The position numbers and the translations under genes are program-made. From Ochotona curzoniae (Eukaryota; Chordata; Mammalia; Lagomorpha; Ochotonidae), in NCBI RefSeq assembly GCF_017591425.1, contig NW_024464918.1, positions 9,174,001 to 9,238,000 of the forward strand: 64,000 nucleotides of DNA, written 5' to 3'. The notes under the pieces are model-generated. The model was given only the letters and a program-made list of their open reading frames with translations. It was not told where the DNA came from and ran no database searches. Position 1 is the first letter of the stretch. Every line of letters begins with the position of its first letter. This document shows, one piece after another, positions 9,626 through 20,893 of this stretch.

Positions 9626-11336
9626 AAATGCTAAGGGTTGGGGATATGATAAACACTATTAACACTCACTGCCAAGATATTTGTTCAATACCACAACTCA
9701 AAGCTGATGGCTTTATGAGAACAGAGGTGATAAATTAGTGGAGAATAATGGAAAGAAAAAACTGAGACAGGAAAAAAACTTAAGACAACTACAATCAGAG
9801 GAAAATTTGAGACTGTCGAAAATGACACCAGAAGCACGACTTGACTTTGTAAAGAACGACACTTTCCTCATATTCCATGAATAGGGGCAGTACTCTTGTG
9901 AAAAACAGGAAATGAACCATGTCTGTTTATGACTACATGTTTCTGTTGACTTACACGTTCCTTTAAGACCTGGGTTTCTAATTCCTTTCACTTTTCATGT
10001 TGTTCAACCACCCAGTCACATACTAGTTTAACCAAACAAAAATGTCAGGGCAGAAAACAAAAGCCTTCAATCACACAGCAGCAAGTAATATCTTGTAGGG
10101 TCACTGCTGCAAATGAGTTAAACCGTTCAACCTCTTATGAGAATTTCTGGTGGCTTTTTTCAATAAAAACCAATGTGTTTTTCCAACCTATAAACATTTT
10201 AACCAGGGAAAACCAATGTGCTCATCATCACAAAGATCCTTTTTTTTTTTTCTTAATAGGACCCAGGATATCACAGGATGAATTATTCACCAACACAGAA
10301 AGCAGATATCCTACACAATATTTGAAGTGTTCATCATAGGAGGAGGAAACGCTGTCCGGTGTTTTCTGTAGCAGAGTAATCTTTGCCAAACCAAGAACAG
10401 AATGACCCTCTAAAAAGACACAGTCTCTATGCTAATCAGCCTTACACCTTAGAAGTGAGGAAGTGAGGGGGAGGCAACAACCATGCCAAGAAACAAATAG
10501 GGAAAACAAAGAAAAGAAAAAAGGAAAATCTATTTGAATTTCCTTTTGAAGCCGAAGTAACAAGGGATTCCTGCCTATCAACAATTTCAGTTTTTCCTGC
10601 ACCTGCCAGCTCCAACCCTGCACAAGGACAGTACGGAAGGCTGCAGAGCCTCTTTGTTCCATGTAAATTGTTATCCTAGTATCTAAGAAGTCTGAGAGTA
10701 GGGGGGAGGAATAGAAAACAGAGATTTTTTTTTCTATGCCCTTCTGTAGGAATAAAAATTGACAATGTTAAACCATTACAAATTTGCAGCTAATTAAAGA
10801 TTAAGTATAATTTTCCAATTAGTACAAAATATATTTGTTCTTTTCTGGCAATCTGATAAAGTGTGCCATTTGGTAAGGACAAATGAGTGTTTTTGTGGTT
10901 CTGGTAAAGCCAAGCACTAGCTCATGCTGCTGCAGCCATAACTTTCAAGTGACTTATCCTTGGAGGTCAACATTGAGTAAACTCCCCCTTTTCTTTGTTA
11001 AAAGTTATATGTTATTTTCTAAAGCATAGTGTGGAGTTTAAGCCCAGATGTGCATCAGACAATGGGAGATATATAACAAAATGATACACAAGAACTTTGT
11101 GTCAGCTTTGGATATATACATATAAGCACTTTTAAAGTAACAAGTTTTGCACCAAAATCATGACATGGAAAGCCTGCCTGAGGATAAGATCATCACATGC
11201 CTCAGATGGAAAGGATTCAAGGAAAAAAAAAAACAACTAAGGAATACAGTTTCATTAAATCAAAAATTATTGCACAATACAAATACATACCAGGGCTGGT
11301 TTGGCCAATTGTTGCTTTGCAAATTTGAGCAGAAGG
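9626..11336. other. Long non-coding stretch
   Basis: No named repeat. Homopolymer tracts at about 10240 (T) and 11224 (A). The frames at 9713-9991 and 10432-10662 (minus) show no family resemblance, and I see no convincing splice context for them. Confidence 0.5.
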
Positions 11337-11670
11337 GCTGGTAGAATAGATCATACTGCTTATTTGTCCACCTACATCATGTGCGGGCACTGGTTTATGT
11401 ACCAGTTGTTCCACATCCCTATCCAGCTCCCTGCTTGTGGGTTGGAAAAGCAGGACACCCCAAAAACTTGGAACCCTGTATCCACATGGGAGATCTGGAA
11501 GAAGCTACTGGTTCCTCCTGGCTTTGGATCAATCCAGCTCTGGCCATTGTGATAATTTGGTGAGCTAACCATTAGATGGAAGGTCTTTCTCTGTCTTCTG
11601 TTCTCTCTGTGACATTTGCTGTCCCAACATAAATAAATAAATAAATAAATAAATAAATATTTTAAAATAT
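11337..11670 (+). repeat. C-SINE with expanded (AAAT)n tail, plus strand
   Basis: GGGCACTGGTTTATGTACC (B-box region), CTATCCAGCTCCCTGCTTGTGG, CCACATGGGAGATCTGG, CTGGCTTTGGATCAATCC, then a tail of about eight AAAT units at 11629-11659. The tail has grown beyond the usual three units. Four overlapping open frames of 60-83 codons here are SINE translations. Confidence 0.88.
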
Positions 11671-11739
11671 TTAAGTAGAGCCTCTACTCAGGGGGTATTG
11701 CTCATTTTCTAAAAGTGCTTTACCCTGCCTTCATTTAAT

Positions 11740-11741
<2 letters not shown>

Positions 11742-11778
<37 letters not shown>
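11742..11778. repeat. (TG)n microsatellite
   Basis: About 18 uninterrupted TG units, the longest pure dinucleotide tract of this type in the window and likely polymorphic. Confidence 0.97.
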
Positions 11779-11781
<3 letters not shown>

Positions 11782-13224
11782 ATGGTGATCTTTGTATAAG
11801 AAATTGGAAAGGTCTTTTACAATCATTGTTACTATATTTTCATAATTTTTTGAGAAGCAGAATATAAGGATTTGTCTAAGCGTATCAAGGCAGCATAATC
11901 GCTCCAATTCAGTAGAAGTTCAGGTTACTTAATTGCCTGTTCCACAAGCAATAGCTGTGCTCCACATCTTGCTTTAAATGTCATGTACGGTGTTGCACTA
12001 GGAATGTTTTCAGTTGTATGGCCTTGAATATTTCATCACAACCCTCTGAACACCTTTTCCTACTTTCTTTGGCAGTCCAAGCAAAAGAAGTGATAATACC
12101 TATTTGGGATTGTTACAATCAATATAAGAAGAGAAATAATCAGAAAAAAAGGAGAGAAAGAGAGAGAGAAATACATCCATGTTCTTCCCAGAAGCAAACC
12201 TAACATGGGGTGTAGTACAATAAAGAAGAAAGATCCTGTCCCATGTCAAAGCCCTGAAGGTTACAGTGTGGTCCCCAGGGCTGAGACAGATAGCCTGATT
12301 TCAGAGGAAGACCCAGAGAAATGGCAAGGAATAGGTCCTTCATTTTAAGAGACAGATGCAACTTGTACTTTCACCTTATCTGCTTTGCCAACTTGCAAAA
12401 CTACTTGCAATTTGTTAGATGCATTGATTTAGTAAATTCAAACAAGAAACCGATATCTTTAAGTTTTTGGAGTTGAAGGAATGCTAGATACAAAGGGTGA
12501 AGGGATAAAGAGAAAAGAAAAAAAAACACACACACACTGCAACACATGATACAGAAATGTCCAAGAAAATATACAGAAAGCAATGAAATCAAGGACAAGA
12601 ATATTAGGAAGCCACTCTGTGCACTTAGATTTTCCCAGAGGGTGGTTGGTACTTCACATTGCCACTGTATTATACAACTTGAAGTTCTGGAGCACACAGC
12701 AACTTACAGCCCTTCTTCTGAACCTTAAACTCAAAAAACCGTATGCACATTCCAAAAGCCATGGATACAAAATTGCGATCCTCACAATCCAATTCTTTGA
12801 TAGATCATGCTGCCTAAAGACGGTCTTCATTTATAATTGTTCGTCTAGACATTATTGATCACATCACAGCGTTTTTGGAGTTTTCTGTTTTCTGAAAATA
12901 GTAGTCTAGAATTGAAATAGCAATTCACTTATGGATACATATTAATTTCACCTGTTTTAACATTATAACTGAGTTTTTTCTCATAATGGGAAAGCAGAAT
13001 AGAACATGATATGTTTAAAAGTTTTGTGATAAAATTTCTATCTAAAATGATACCATACCGATTAAAGTTTTAGAAACTAATAACACATGTGACACCATTA
13101 CATGAAACATCTCATTGAAAAAAATAATTCAGCTTCCTAGTCTTGATGTTACTACTGTTCTTGCAACAATAGCATTGAGAATCAACATTTTCAGACATAC
13201 ATTTTTTTAAAAACTAACAAAATA
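11779..13224. other. Long non-coding stretch
   Basis: Contains a purine run (about 12148-12172) and a short (CA)n (about 12526-12537). The open frames of 60-98 codons at 12401-12858 overlap on both strands and are not recognised. Confidence 0.5.
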
Positions 13225-13546
13225 GGGGTTAGCATGGTGACATAATGGTTTGAGCTGCTGTCTGCAGTGCCCATACCAAACAAAAGAGCAATAGTTCAAG
13301 TCCCAGTTTCTCCACTCCTGGTCTAACTCCTTGATAACATGCTCATCAAACGAGCAGCTCACATCCCAAGCCTGTATGTCCCTGTGAGCCATGGAGTGAC
13401 CTGGATGAACATCTAGAATCCTGACCAAGCTGCACCTGCCCCAGTGAGCACAGTGAGTAAAGTGGAGAAATGTTCTCTCCCTGCCTTTTTTCTTCCCTTT
13501 TTATAATTTGCCTTCCAAGGAAATATTTTTTTTTAAAAAAAAAGAA
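13225..13546 (+). repeat. C-SINE, older subfamily, plus strand
   Basis: Head GGGGTTAGCATGGTGACATAATGGTTTGAGCTGCTGTCTGCAGTGCC, B-box region GTTCAAGTCCCAG, then TTTCTCCACTCCTGGTCTAACTCC. The tail has become T-rich followed by an A-run (about 13529-13546). Much of the central AGCTCCCTGCTTGTGG region is lost or rearranged. Confidence 0.75.
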
Positions 13547-14920
13547 AATATTAAAATCAAAACTCAACAAAAACTTTAAGTTGGCTTTTGGTTTATGGTT
13601 ATTTCTTCATAAACTGATTTGTTTTACTCGTTACCTGGCATTTTAAGTAATATTGGCTGTAGATAGAGGACAAGGAAAAACAACAATAAGAAAACACAGC
13701 TTTTTTTCTTAAAAGAAGGCAAATCCATGGAGTAGTTTAGTATTTAAAAATATTGGTTCTATAAGTCAAGCATGGAGTTTCAACTCCAAAATTTGAAATT
13801 TATTGTTATTGCTTGACTTTGGAAAAGGTATCTAAACTGACTTTCATATAACAATTTATTTTTGTTGTCACTCTGAAGGTGGTAAAATAGTAATAAAAAA
13901 ATCTACAGCACTGCATAAATGCTTGTGGGTCCTTAAAAACCGGGACTGGCTCATGAGAAATGAAGCATTCTTTCCTTACTTTCAATTAACCTGAATAGCT
14001 ACAACTGGAATCTTCAATTTCTACAAAGATTCCCAAAATCCCCACAGCAAGAAGCTAAAAGGAATTGCTTAGTTCTTTTAAAATTTTTTTAAAATTTTAT
14101 CCCTGACATGCTTTTCCCTGTTTCATGGCACAAAAGGTCTAAACATAAAATAGGAGACATTTTTTTTTTCAAAAGTAGGTAGACATTTTGGAAATCTTTT
14201 TCACTTGGACTTCAGCTCAGAAATATATTTAGAAGAATAAATCCTTTCTAACCCCATTCCGTCAGTTGCTTACATTTTAGGTTGCAAGATTTCAAACTGT
14301 ACTCTCTATTTATTGAGCCCAGTGAGGCAAATGTCTATTAAAACCTCAGCAAGCAACTTAGAAACTATTAAAAACCCTCCGAAGGGACGTCACTGTTAAA
14401 GTCAGTCAATAAATTAACCACTGGCTTAGACAGGATGGAGACTCATCTGTCTTTCTGAACACTGTTAATGAAGCCTACATTTTTGCATGTTAGTTGCTGC
14501 GAAACTGTCTCTGACACATGTTTCTTGGCTACTTTTCCTCTTGTCCAAGCATTAAGTGTCTCAAACATCATTAGGACACTGATGATGCATAATTATTTCA
14601 CAAAGGTTGTCACCAAATGGAAATGTGGAGAACAATTATCAGAGGACATTTCATGATAGTCTCACATTATGTGAGCACGCAATGTGGATGCTCTTGTACA
14701 CACTGAAGAGGCCTCAATGACAAATCCATGCACTAACAGCTTGTTCTAATTGTTTATACATGTCAAGTAGAAACGCTCTTAACCCGGCACATACACACAC
14801 ACATCCTTACAAATTGCTTTTAAATTTTCATATTATAGTAACAAAGTGAATGGTACAATTGACATCTGATATTTTTGTATTTCTCAGGACAGCTTTTCTA
14901 ATCGCATGTGCCACAAACAA
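13547..14920. other. Non-coding sequence
   Basis: A few A/T homopolymers (13684-13710, 14160-14169). No repeat family or gene recognised. Confidence 0.5.
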
Positions 14921-14935
14921 TATAAGAACACTTTT
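14921..14935. repeat. Left target-site duplication of the next SINE
   Basis: TATAAGAACACTTTT recurs exactly at 15272-15286 on the far side of the minus-strand C-SINE, the expected footprint of L1-mediated insertion. Confidence 0.85.
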
Positions 14936-15271
14936 TAAAATTTAAATTTTTTTTAAATTTTCATATATCTTTTAATATTTTTAAATTTTATTTCAAAGGT
15001 AGGTTTACACCGAAAAAGACACAGAGAAAGATCTTACATCAGTTGTTTCAACTCACAAATGGCTGCAACAGCCCGAGCTGAGCTGAACGGAACCAGCCAG
15101 GATCCAGGAAATTCTTCAGGGTCTCCCACATAGGTGCAGGACCCAAATCCCTAGGCCATCAACACGGGCCTGCATAGGAAATTAGATTAGCTGGGATATG
15201 GACAGACTCCCACATGGAATGCGAGAGCTAGCAGGGAGAGGATTAGTTTGTTAAACCACTGTGTTGGCACT
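14936..15271 (-). repeat. C-SINE flanked by a 15-bp duplication, minus strand
   Basis: Long inverted A-tail (AAATTTAAATTTTTTTTAAATTTTC), then AAAGACACAGAGAAAGATC, GGCTGCAACAGCCCGAGCTGAGC, GGGTCTCCCACATAGGTGCAGG. The region normally holding CCAGGCCACAAGCAGGGAGC is reduced to CAACACGGGCCTGCATAGG. The duplication is intact although the body is quite diverged. Confidence 0.88.
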
Positions 15272-15330
15272 TATAAGAACACTTTTAAAAATGGAATGAT
15301 TCTTCCCAAATAACATTAAGAAAGGAGAAT

Positions 15331-15645
15331 TATTGTGATGACATGATGGCTCAATTAGCTAATCCTCTACGTGCAATTGTACCAGCATAAGCGCACCATT
15401 AGTGTCCTGGTTGCTCCATTTCCCATCCAACTCTTGGCTTATGGCCTGGGAAAACAATGGAGGATGGTCCAAGTCCTTGGGCCCCTGCACTCACATGGGC
15501 AACCAAAGAAGCTCCTGGCTCCTGGCTTCATATCAGCTCAGCTCCAGTTTAGCTCCACTTGAGGATGAATCAGTGGGTGAAAGATCTTTCTGTCTTTCCT
15601 TCTCTCTGTAAATCTTTATTTCCAATAAAAAAATATTTCAAAAAA
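15331..15645 (+). repeat. C-SINE, plus strand
   Basis: CCCATCCAACTCTTGGCTTATGGCCTGGGAAAACAATGG, CCAAGTCCTTGGGCCCCTGCA, GGCTCCTGGCTTCATATCAGC, TCTCTGTAAATCTTTATTTCC. The A- and B-box region is worn. It lies only about 60 bp from the preceding copy in opposite orientation, so the two could pair as an inverted repeat in RNA. Confidence 0.88.
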
Positions 15646-15701
15646 CAGAATGAGATCCATTGCTTTAATACTGACTGCATAATTTCAAACGTTAACATTC
15701 A

Positions 15702-16105
15702 GAGGCCAACATTGTGGCATCTTGGATTGGGCTGCCATAGTTAAATTAGCACCTAATATGGGCACTGTCTCAAATTCCAGCTGTTCCATTTCTGGTCTAC
15801 TTCCCTGTTAGCAGTCTGAGAAAATCAGCACAAATTGGTCCAAGAACTTGAAGCTCCTGCCACTCTTGTGGGAGACCCAGGAGACCCTTCTTTGTTAAAC
15901 TTGGTTTCAATGTGGTGACCCCACTCTGGTTATTGCAGCCATCTGCGTGGGGGTGGATAGGTGGGGTGGGGGAGTAGAATGAGGGGTGTGTAGGTAAACC
16001 AACAAATGGAAGATCTTTTTCTCTATTAGTCTCTCTCTCTACCTTTCTCCCTCTCTATAGCTCTTTCAAGTACATACACATATACATACATACATAATCC
16101 CTAAA
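15702..16105 (+). repeat. C-SINE with internal G-rich and CT-rich expansions, plus strand
   Basis: Head GAGGCCAACATTGTGGCATCTTGGATTGGGC, B-box region TCAAATTCCAGCTG, GCAGCCATCTGCGTGGGG. It is about 400 bp instead of 330 because of a G-rich insertion at about 15947-15992 (several runs of 4-5 G), a TCTCTCTC tract (16030-16060) and a CATA-repeat tail. Confidence 0.8.
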
Positions 16106-16319
16106 AGTATTAGCAACTTACAAAACTGTAGCTTTTATGTGAGATAAGGCATAAGATTTTATAATTAGAGAATTTTAATTTTTCTGTGCTCCTATCCCAG
16201 AGGTCAAAGTTGGCAAATTTCATAAACACTGAAAAATTTACATTTGCAATAATAATGTCCCCAAACTTTGACTCAGTACCTAGAACACTATGAGTTTCTA
16301 ATAAATGACATAGAATAAC

Positions 16320-16350
16320 AAAAAAAAAAAAAGAAAGAAAGAAAAGAAAG
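16320..16350. repeat. Poly(A) and (AAAG)n tract
   Basis: Thirteen A residues, then GAAAGAAAGAAAAGAAAG. It looks like an expanded retroposon tail, but no element is recognisable immediately upstream. Confidence 0.85.
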
Positions 16351-16639
16351 ACGACATGTATGAAGACAGTGTCAGGGTCAAGTTAGATTCAGAATCATTC
16401 TCCAAATTGACTAAATAATTAGACAAAAGTCACTGTTAAACATAACAGAACTATCTAAAAACAGAATATGACACAATTCATTCTAGGAGATCTGCATTAT
16501 CATGATGCCAAAAGCTGAAACATACAAGAAAACAAACAACACAAACAACTATCAAATGCCTCAGAATTAAGAATCAAATTTTCTATGTAAAATGTTAGCA
16601 AATTTTATCTAATAATCTTTTAATTATTTGCATTGGCAA
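16351..16639. other. AT-rich non-coding sequence
   Basis: Nothing recognised. Confidence 0.5.
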
Positions 16640-16902
16640 TGCAGTACTATAGAGAAAAGAAAAGACCGAAGATCTTTCATTCACTGGTTAAGTTCCAAGT
16701 CGCTACAATGGTCAAAGCTGAGCTGATTTGAAGACAGAAGACTCTTCTGGGTCCTGGCTTTGGATCATCCTCTACTGCTTTCCCAGGCCACAAGCAGGGA
16801 GCTTTCTGGAAAGTGGAGCAGGTAGAATAGGAACCAGCACCCATATAGGATGCCGGTGCATGCAAAAAGAGGACTTAACCATTAGGCCATTGCTCCAGAC
16901 CC
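16640..16902 (-). repeat. C-SINE, minus strand
   Basis: GAAGATCTTTCATTCACTGG, GTCCTGGCTTTGGATCATCC, CTTTCCCAGGCCACAAGCAGGGAGC, CCAGCACCCATATAGGATGCCGG, GGACTTAACCATTAGGCCATTG (inverse A box). The inverted poly(A) tail is missing at the left end, so the copy is truncated or degraded there. Confidence 0.88.
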
Positions 16903-17459
16903 TGTGACTTAACATTTTTCAGGGGACACAAATAACACTTCAGTGCTCTCAAACAGCCAAACACCAAGGGAAAATAGGTATTATAAGCACTACATGTTAT
17001 ATATATATATATAAATATGTATTATGTATCTACTATAAGGCTTACATCTGGAAAAAAATAAACAAAAAATTTTGAAAACTAAATAAGATCAACAATCAAC
17101 AGAATGTGACAAAGCTGATCAGTTCCTTCATTAGGTATTTTTTGTTTTATTTAGTTTTTTATGTCAACATGCACTGAATCTGTTTTTATGTCTTGACTAT
17201 TAACTCTTAATTATCTCTAACTGAAACTTATACAACATTCATAGGGAATATATACTAAGTTGAAACTAGAATCAAATTATAAATAATACGATAAGGCACT
17301 TTAAGAGTCCGAGTATTTATGAAGAAAGCAAAACAAATCTAAACTTCCTGAAATAAATCGCATAAATATCAGAGACCTGAAAATACTTCAAAATGAATAA
17401 TGATGCAAACACCACATAACAAAAACAGAATTTATTTTAAAAACCTTTAAATGTTTTTA
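16903..17459. other. AT-rich non-coding sequence
   Basis: Holds a short (TA)n near 17000-17013. It may contain further decayed LINE sequence leading into the L1 remnant downstream, but no motif is clear. Confidence 0.45.
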
Positions 17460-18895
17460 TTCAAGATGAAAGATCCAGACTCAGTCACCAAACACTAACT
17501 GTTACAGAACCAGAAGCGGAAAAAAAGGAGAGCAAAATGAATTTGTACTAAGAAGGAAAAACCATAGAAACCAAGGAGACAGACAATAGGAATATAGCAC
17601 AAACAGCAGCAAAGTCAAAAGCCTGGCTTTGAGAAAACCACCAAATTGGACACTTCTGAAGTAGTTCAGCAAAAGCAAGCAAGACACTGAACATAAGTTT
17701 TGAGTGTCAGGAATTAAAAATGCACTCCTACAAAATCCTTTAGTTAGTCAGTCAGTATCAAGGTATTTTATGCTAATAATAAAACAACTCATAAGAATGA
17801 ATACCTCAAAATCACTTCACCTCAAGAAGAAAATTATAAGCCTAGTTGTTTAACTAGAAAATTCCCTCGGATATTTAAAGTAGCAACAGTACTACTATTT
17901 TCAACGCATTTCAAGGACCCTAAATTCTGACAAAATGATATAAAAAAAATTTATCTTATGACTCATGAATGCAGACACAGGATACAGCCTTCTGCTAAGA
18001 TCAGGATCAAGAATTCTCAATCCATTGTTTTGATTTGCCATCACTGTGGAGGATGGACAGTGGGCTAAAACAAGACAAAGGAGTAAATGTGCATGTGCAG
18101 GAAAGTAAAGACTTCAGATGTCTCCAGGTGCTTAAAATATCATCATTCGTACAGAGAAGCTGAGCAAAACTACAAAACAATCACCAAATTTTTCTAACGA
18201 AGGCATTTGGCAAAGATGCCAGATACTAGTTTAGTATACAACAGCAGACAGATTTTTAAGCACAAATAGCAACTATTTAGAAAATTAAATTTTAAGAGAT
18301 TGTTTTTGTGCAGCAGCCAAGAAATAAATGAAAGAATTTTTTTTAAATTTACATAAAATGCATTCAAGACCTCTGATCTGCAAAACACTCCTGAGAGAGA
18401 GTAAAGAAATGTGAAATAAACATTTACAGCAGCACTTTCATTGATCAGAGAAACTCAAATTATTAGGATGCCAAAATGCATACCCAAAATGGCAAGCAAA
18501 CCTAAACTATCCAAAGTAATCTTGAAAAGAAAAACCAAATTGTTAAATTTGTATCACCAGACTGAGAATTCCTAGGCAGCTAAATAATCAAAATTATGAG
18601 GTACTGTCATAAACTTCAGCAAACATGTTCATGTCAGAATGTAGAACTAAAAAAATAGAAACTGCTGGATTTCACTAATTCTCCTAGAATAGCTGTATTT
18701 GTAAGAAAAAAATGAACCTAATTTTTATGTCATATCATACATAAAATTAATGGTCAGTAGACTTATGGACCTAAGTATAGGAACTACAATCAAAAATTTA
18801 AATTTAAGAAGACATTTTGAGTAGCTATATAATTTGGGGATAGGAGCTTTTCAGAAAGCACATAGGAAAAAAATAAGAAAAATATACTTCAGATG
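17460..18895 (+). pseudogene. Ancient L1 ORF2 remnant (LINE-1, mammalian-wide type)
   Basis: Several segments align in the right order with L1 ORF2. Between endonuclease and reverse transcriptase: GCCTGGCTTTGAGAAAACCACCAAATTGG (consensus AGCTGGTTCTTTGAAAAGATCAACAAAATTG). Reverse transcriptase: CTAAGATCAGGATCAAGA. Beyond it: CTATCCAAAGTAATCTTGAAAAGAAAAACC (consensus CCAAAGCAATCTTGAAAAAGAAAAAC), then AAAAAAATGAACCTAATTTTTATGTCATATCATACATAAAATTAATG and GACCTAAGTATAGGAACTACAATC. Every frame is closed by many stops and indels, so no protein is possible. The high divergence implies an insertion far older than most C-SINEs here. Motifs are recalled from consensus, not computed. Confidence 0.65.
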
Positions 18896-18970
18896 TGCTC
18901 AAAAAGCATTTGTTGGTGCAGTACTTTAGCACAGAGGCAAGCATCTCTTTTCACATGCCTGGGCATCTGC

Positions 18971-19274
18971 AGGCAAAGATATACAGAGAGGAGGAGAGAC
19001 AGAGAGGAAGATCTCCCTTCTGATGATTCACTTCCCAAGTGGCCGCAATGGCTGAAACTGAGTCAATCCGAAGCCAGGAGCCAGGAGCTTCTTCTGGGTC
19101 TCCCACACAGTTGCAACATTACAAAGCCTTGGGCCATCCTAGACTGCTTTCCCAGGCCACAAGCAGGGAGCTGGATAGGAAGCAGAGCTGCCTGGACAAG
19201 AATCAGCACCCATATGGGCATCTCGGGGGTACAAGGCAAGGACTTTAACCACTACGCTATTGCACCGGGGCCCC
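18971..19274 (-). repeat. C-SINE, well preserved, minus strand (first of three in a row)
   Basis: AGATATACAGAGAGGAGGAGAGACAGAGAGGAAGATC, GTGGCCGCAATGGCTG, GAAGCCAGGAGCCAGGAGCTTCTTCTGGGTCTCCC, CTTTCCCAGGCCACAAGCAGGGAGCTGG, GCACCCATATGGGCATC and a complete end CACCGGGGCCCC. A younger-type copy. It carries a 140-codon frame (18893-19315) that is purely SINE. Just upstream (about 18912-18970) is a TTGGTGCAGTACTTTAGCAC stretch that may be a scrap of another SINE head. Confidence 0.93.
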
Positions 19275-19396
19275 CTTTATCTTTCTTAAATAAATTTTTT
19301 CCTTGCATACTGTAAGTTGTCTGCATGAAAGTTCTTTCATGTGAGACAAGAAATGAAGCTTATGTCATCTTTTTGCATTAAATTCCCTTCAACACA

Positions 19397-19722
19397 TTTT
19401 TTTAAAAATTTTAACACATTTCTATTTGAAAGGCAGATCTGCAGAGAGAAGGAGAGACAAAGACTGATCCTCCATCCCTTGGTTCACTCTCCAAATGGTT
19501 ACAATGGCTGGAGCTGAGTTGACATGAAGCCAGGAGTCAGGAGCATCCTTGAGATCCTCATTCGGGTCTGGGATCCAAGGACTTGAGCCATCCTCAACTG
19601 CCGCTCAGCAATATATAGAGAACTGAGTCGGAAGTGCAGCAATTGGGACATGAGCTGGGCACTTATAGCATGCTGGCACAGCATGCTGGGGATCAGCCTT
19701 AGAGTCCACCACACTGACACTT
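19397..19722 (-). repeat. C-SINE, minus strand (second of three)
   Basis: TTTTTTTAAAAATTTTAACAC tail, AGGCAGATCTGCAGAGAGAAGGAGAGAC, CAATGGCTGGAGCTGAG, CCATCCTCAACTGCCG, GGGACATGAGCTGGGC. The CAGCATGCTGGCACAGCATGCTGG stretch near 19665 is a local duplication of an ACAGCATGCTGG unit. Confidence 0.87.
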
Positions 19723-19727
19723 GATTC

Positions 19728-20090
19728 TAATTTTTAAAACATGGATTTATTTATTTGTAAACCACACTTAGAGAGAGTGAGAGACTGTGATAAAGAGAGA
19801 GCGCGAGATAGAGAAAGAGAGAGAAAGACGGGGTGGGTTTAACGAAGAGACAGAAAAAGAGAAATCTTGCATTTTCTGGTAATTTCCCTCACAGTGTTAA
19901 CAGCAGGAGCTGGGTTAGGCCCAAACCAGCAACCTGGAGTTTTATTCAGTCTCACGTGTGGTTGCAAAGGCCCAAACCCACTTGGGCCAACTTCCGTACT
20001 TTCCCAGGTACGTTAGTGAAGAGCAGAATTGGAACTGTAGTAACTAACCAGGGCTTGAAGCAATGCCCCTAGGAAATGCTGAGGCCACAT
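19728..20090 (-). repeat. C-SINE, old subfamily, minus strand (third of three)
   Basis: TTTTTAAAACATGGATTTATTTATTTGT tail, then a long purine-rich block (about 19770-19865, mostly GAGA with a GCGCGAGA interruption) longer than in other copies, GAGCTGGGTTAGGCCC, GGCCCAAACCCACTTGGGCC and AGCAATGCCCCTAGG. Head GGCCACAT is truncated. Confidence 0.8.
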
Positions 20091-20571
20091 AACTTCCTAT
20101 TATCATTAAATATAAGAAATAAATGCTTATTCTTTCCAAATTTACTGGCCTCAGATTTTTGGTATGACAGAACAAAAAGCATACAACAGATTTTGAGTTA
20201 CTTCAATGGTTTAAAATAACATAAATCAAAGCTGTAGACATTCATAAAAGAAATAAAATAAAATATATTAAATCTAGCCTGTGGAAACATGGACATATTA
20301 TTGTATACCCTTAACTTACCTCTGTATTAAAAATTTACCAGAACAGAGTTATAGAAATATTTTGATAGATCTAATATACTCATTATTTTATTTATTCATT
20401 TGTTTACTTTATCAGTATCACATTTCTATGCAGTATCATTTCTTCTCCCATGGAAACTGTTCAGCAGGCCATGTTAATATCCTATCAACAATTTCCTTTA
20501 AAACAATGATCTATGATAAAACTATAGAACATTACATGCTAAAGAATTTATATGTTTTAATATATAAAATT
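20091..20571. other. AT-rich non-coding sequence
   Basis: Includes a 97-codon frame (20281-20574) of low-complexity Tyr/Ile/Leu character. Not recognised and probably chance in AT-rich DNA. Confidence 0.5.
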
Positions 20572-20893
20572 TAATATGTTATATTAGAAAGGCAGAAAGA
20601 GAAAGAGGAGACTGGAGATGGTGGAGAGGCTGATTTTCTATCTACTGGATCACACCCCAAATGCTTACACTAATGAGGGCAGGTCCAGGTCCTAGCAAGG
20701 ACCACAGAACTACAGCTGGATCTCCCAGTTGGGGTGTAGGGGCCCAATAATGTGAAGCAGAATCTATGACCCACAGTTGTATTTGCGGGAAGCTGGACCG
20801 GAAGCAGAGTAGGCAGAACTTGGACCAGCACTGTGATGTGGTAGATGGGTATTCCAAGCAGGCTAAACCCACTGCACCGTAACATCTGCCCCA
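20572..20893 (-). repeat. C-SINE, diverged, minus strand
   Basis: AGAAAGGCAGAAAGAGAAAGAGG, GATCTCCCAGTTGGGGTGTAGGGGCCC, GGGAAGCTGGACCGGAAGCAGAG, CTTGGACCAGCACTGTGATGTGG, ending AACATCTGCCCCA, the inverse of a TGGGGCAG-type head seen in old subfamilies. Confidence 0.78.

Noticed and set aside
18893..19315. 140-codon open frame, the longest in the window
   Set aside because: It covers a C-SINE almost exactly and shares its translation with the frames over other copies.
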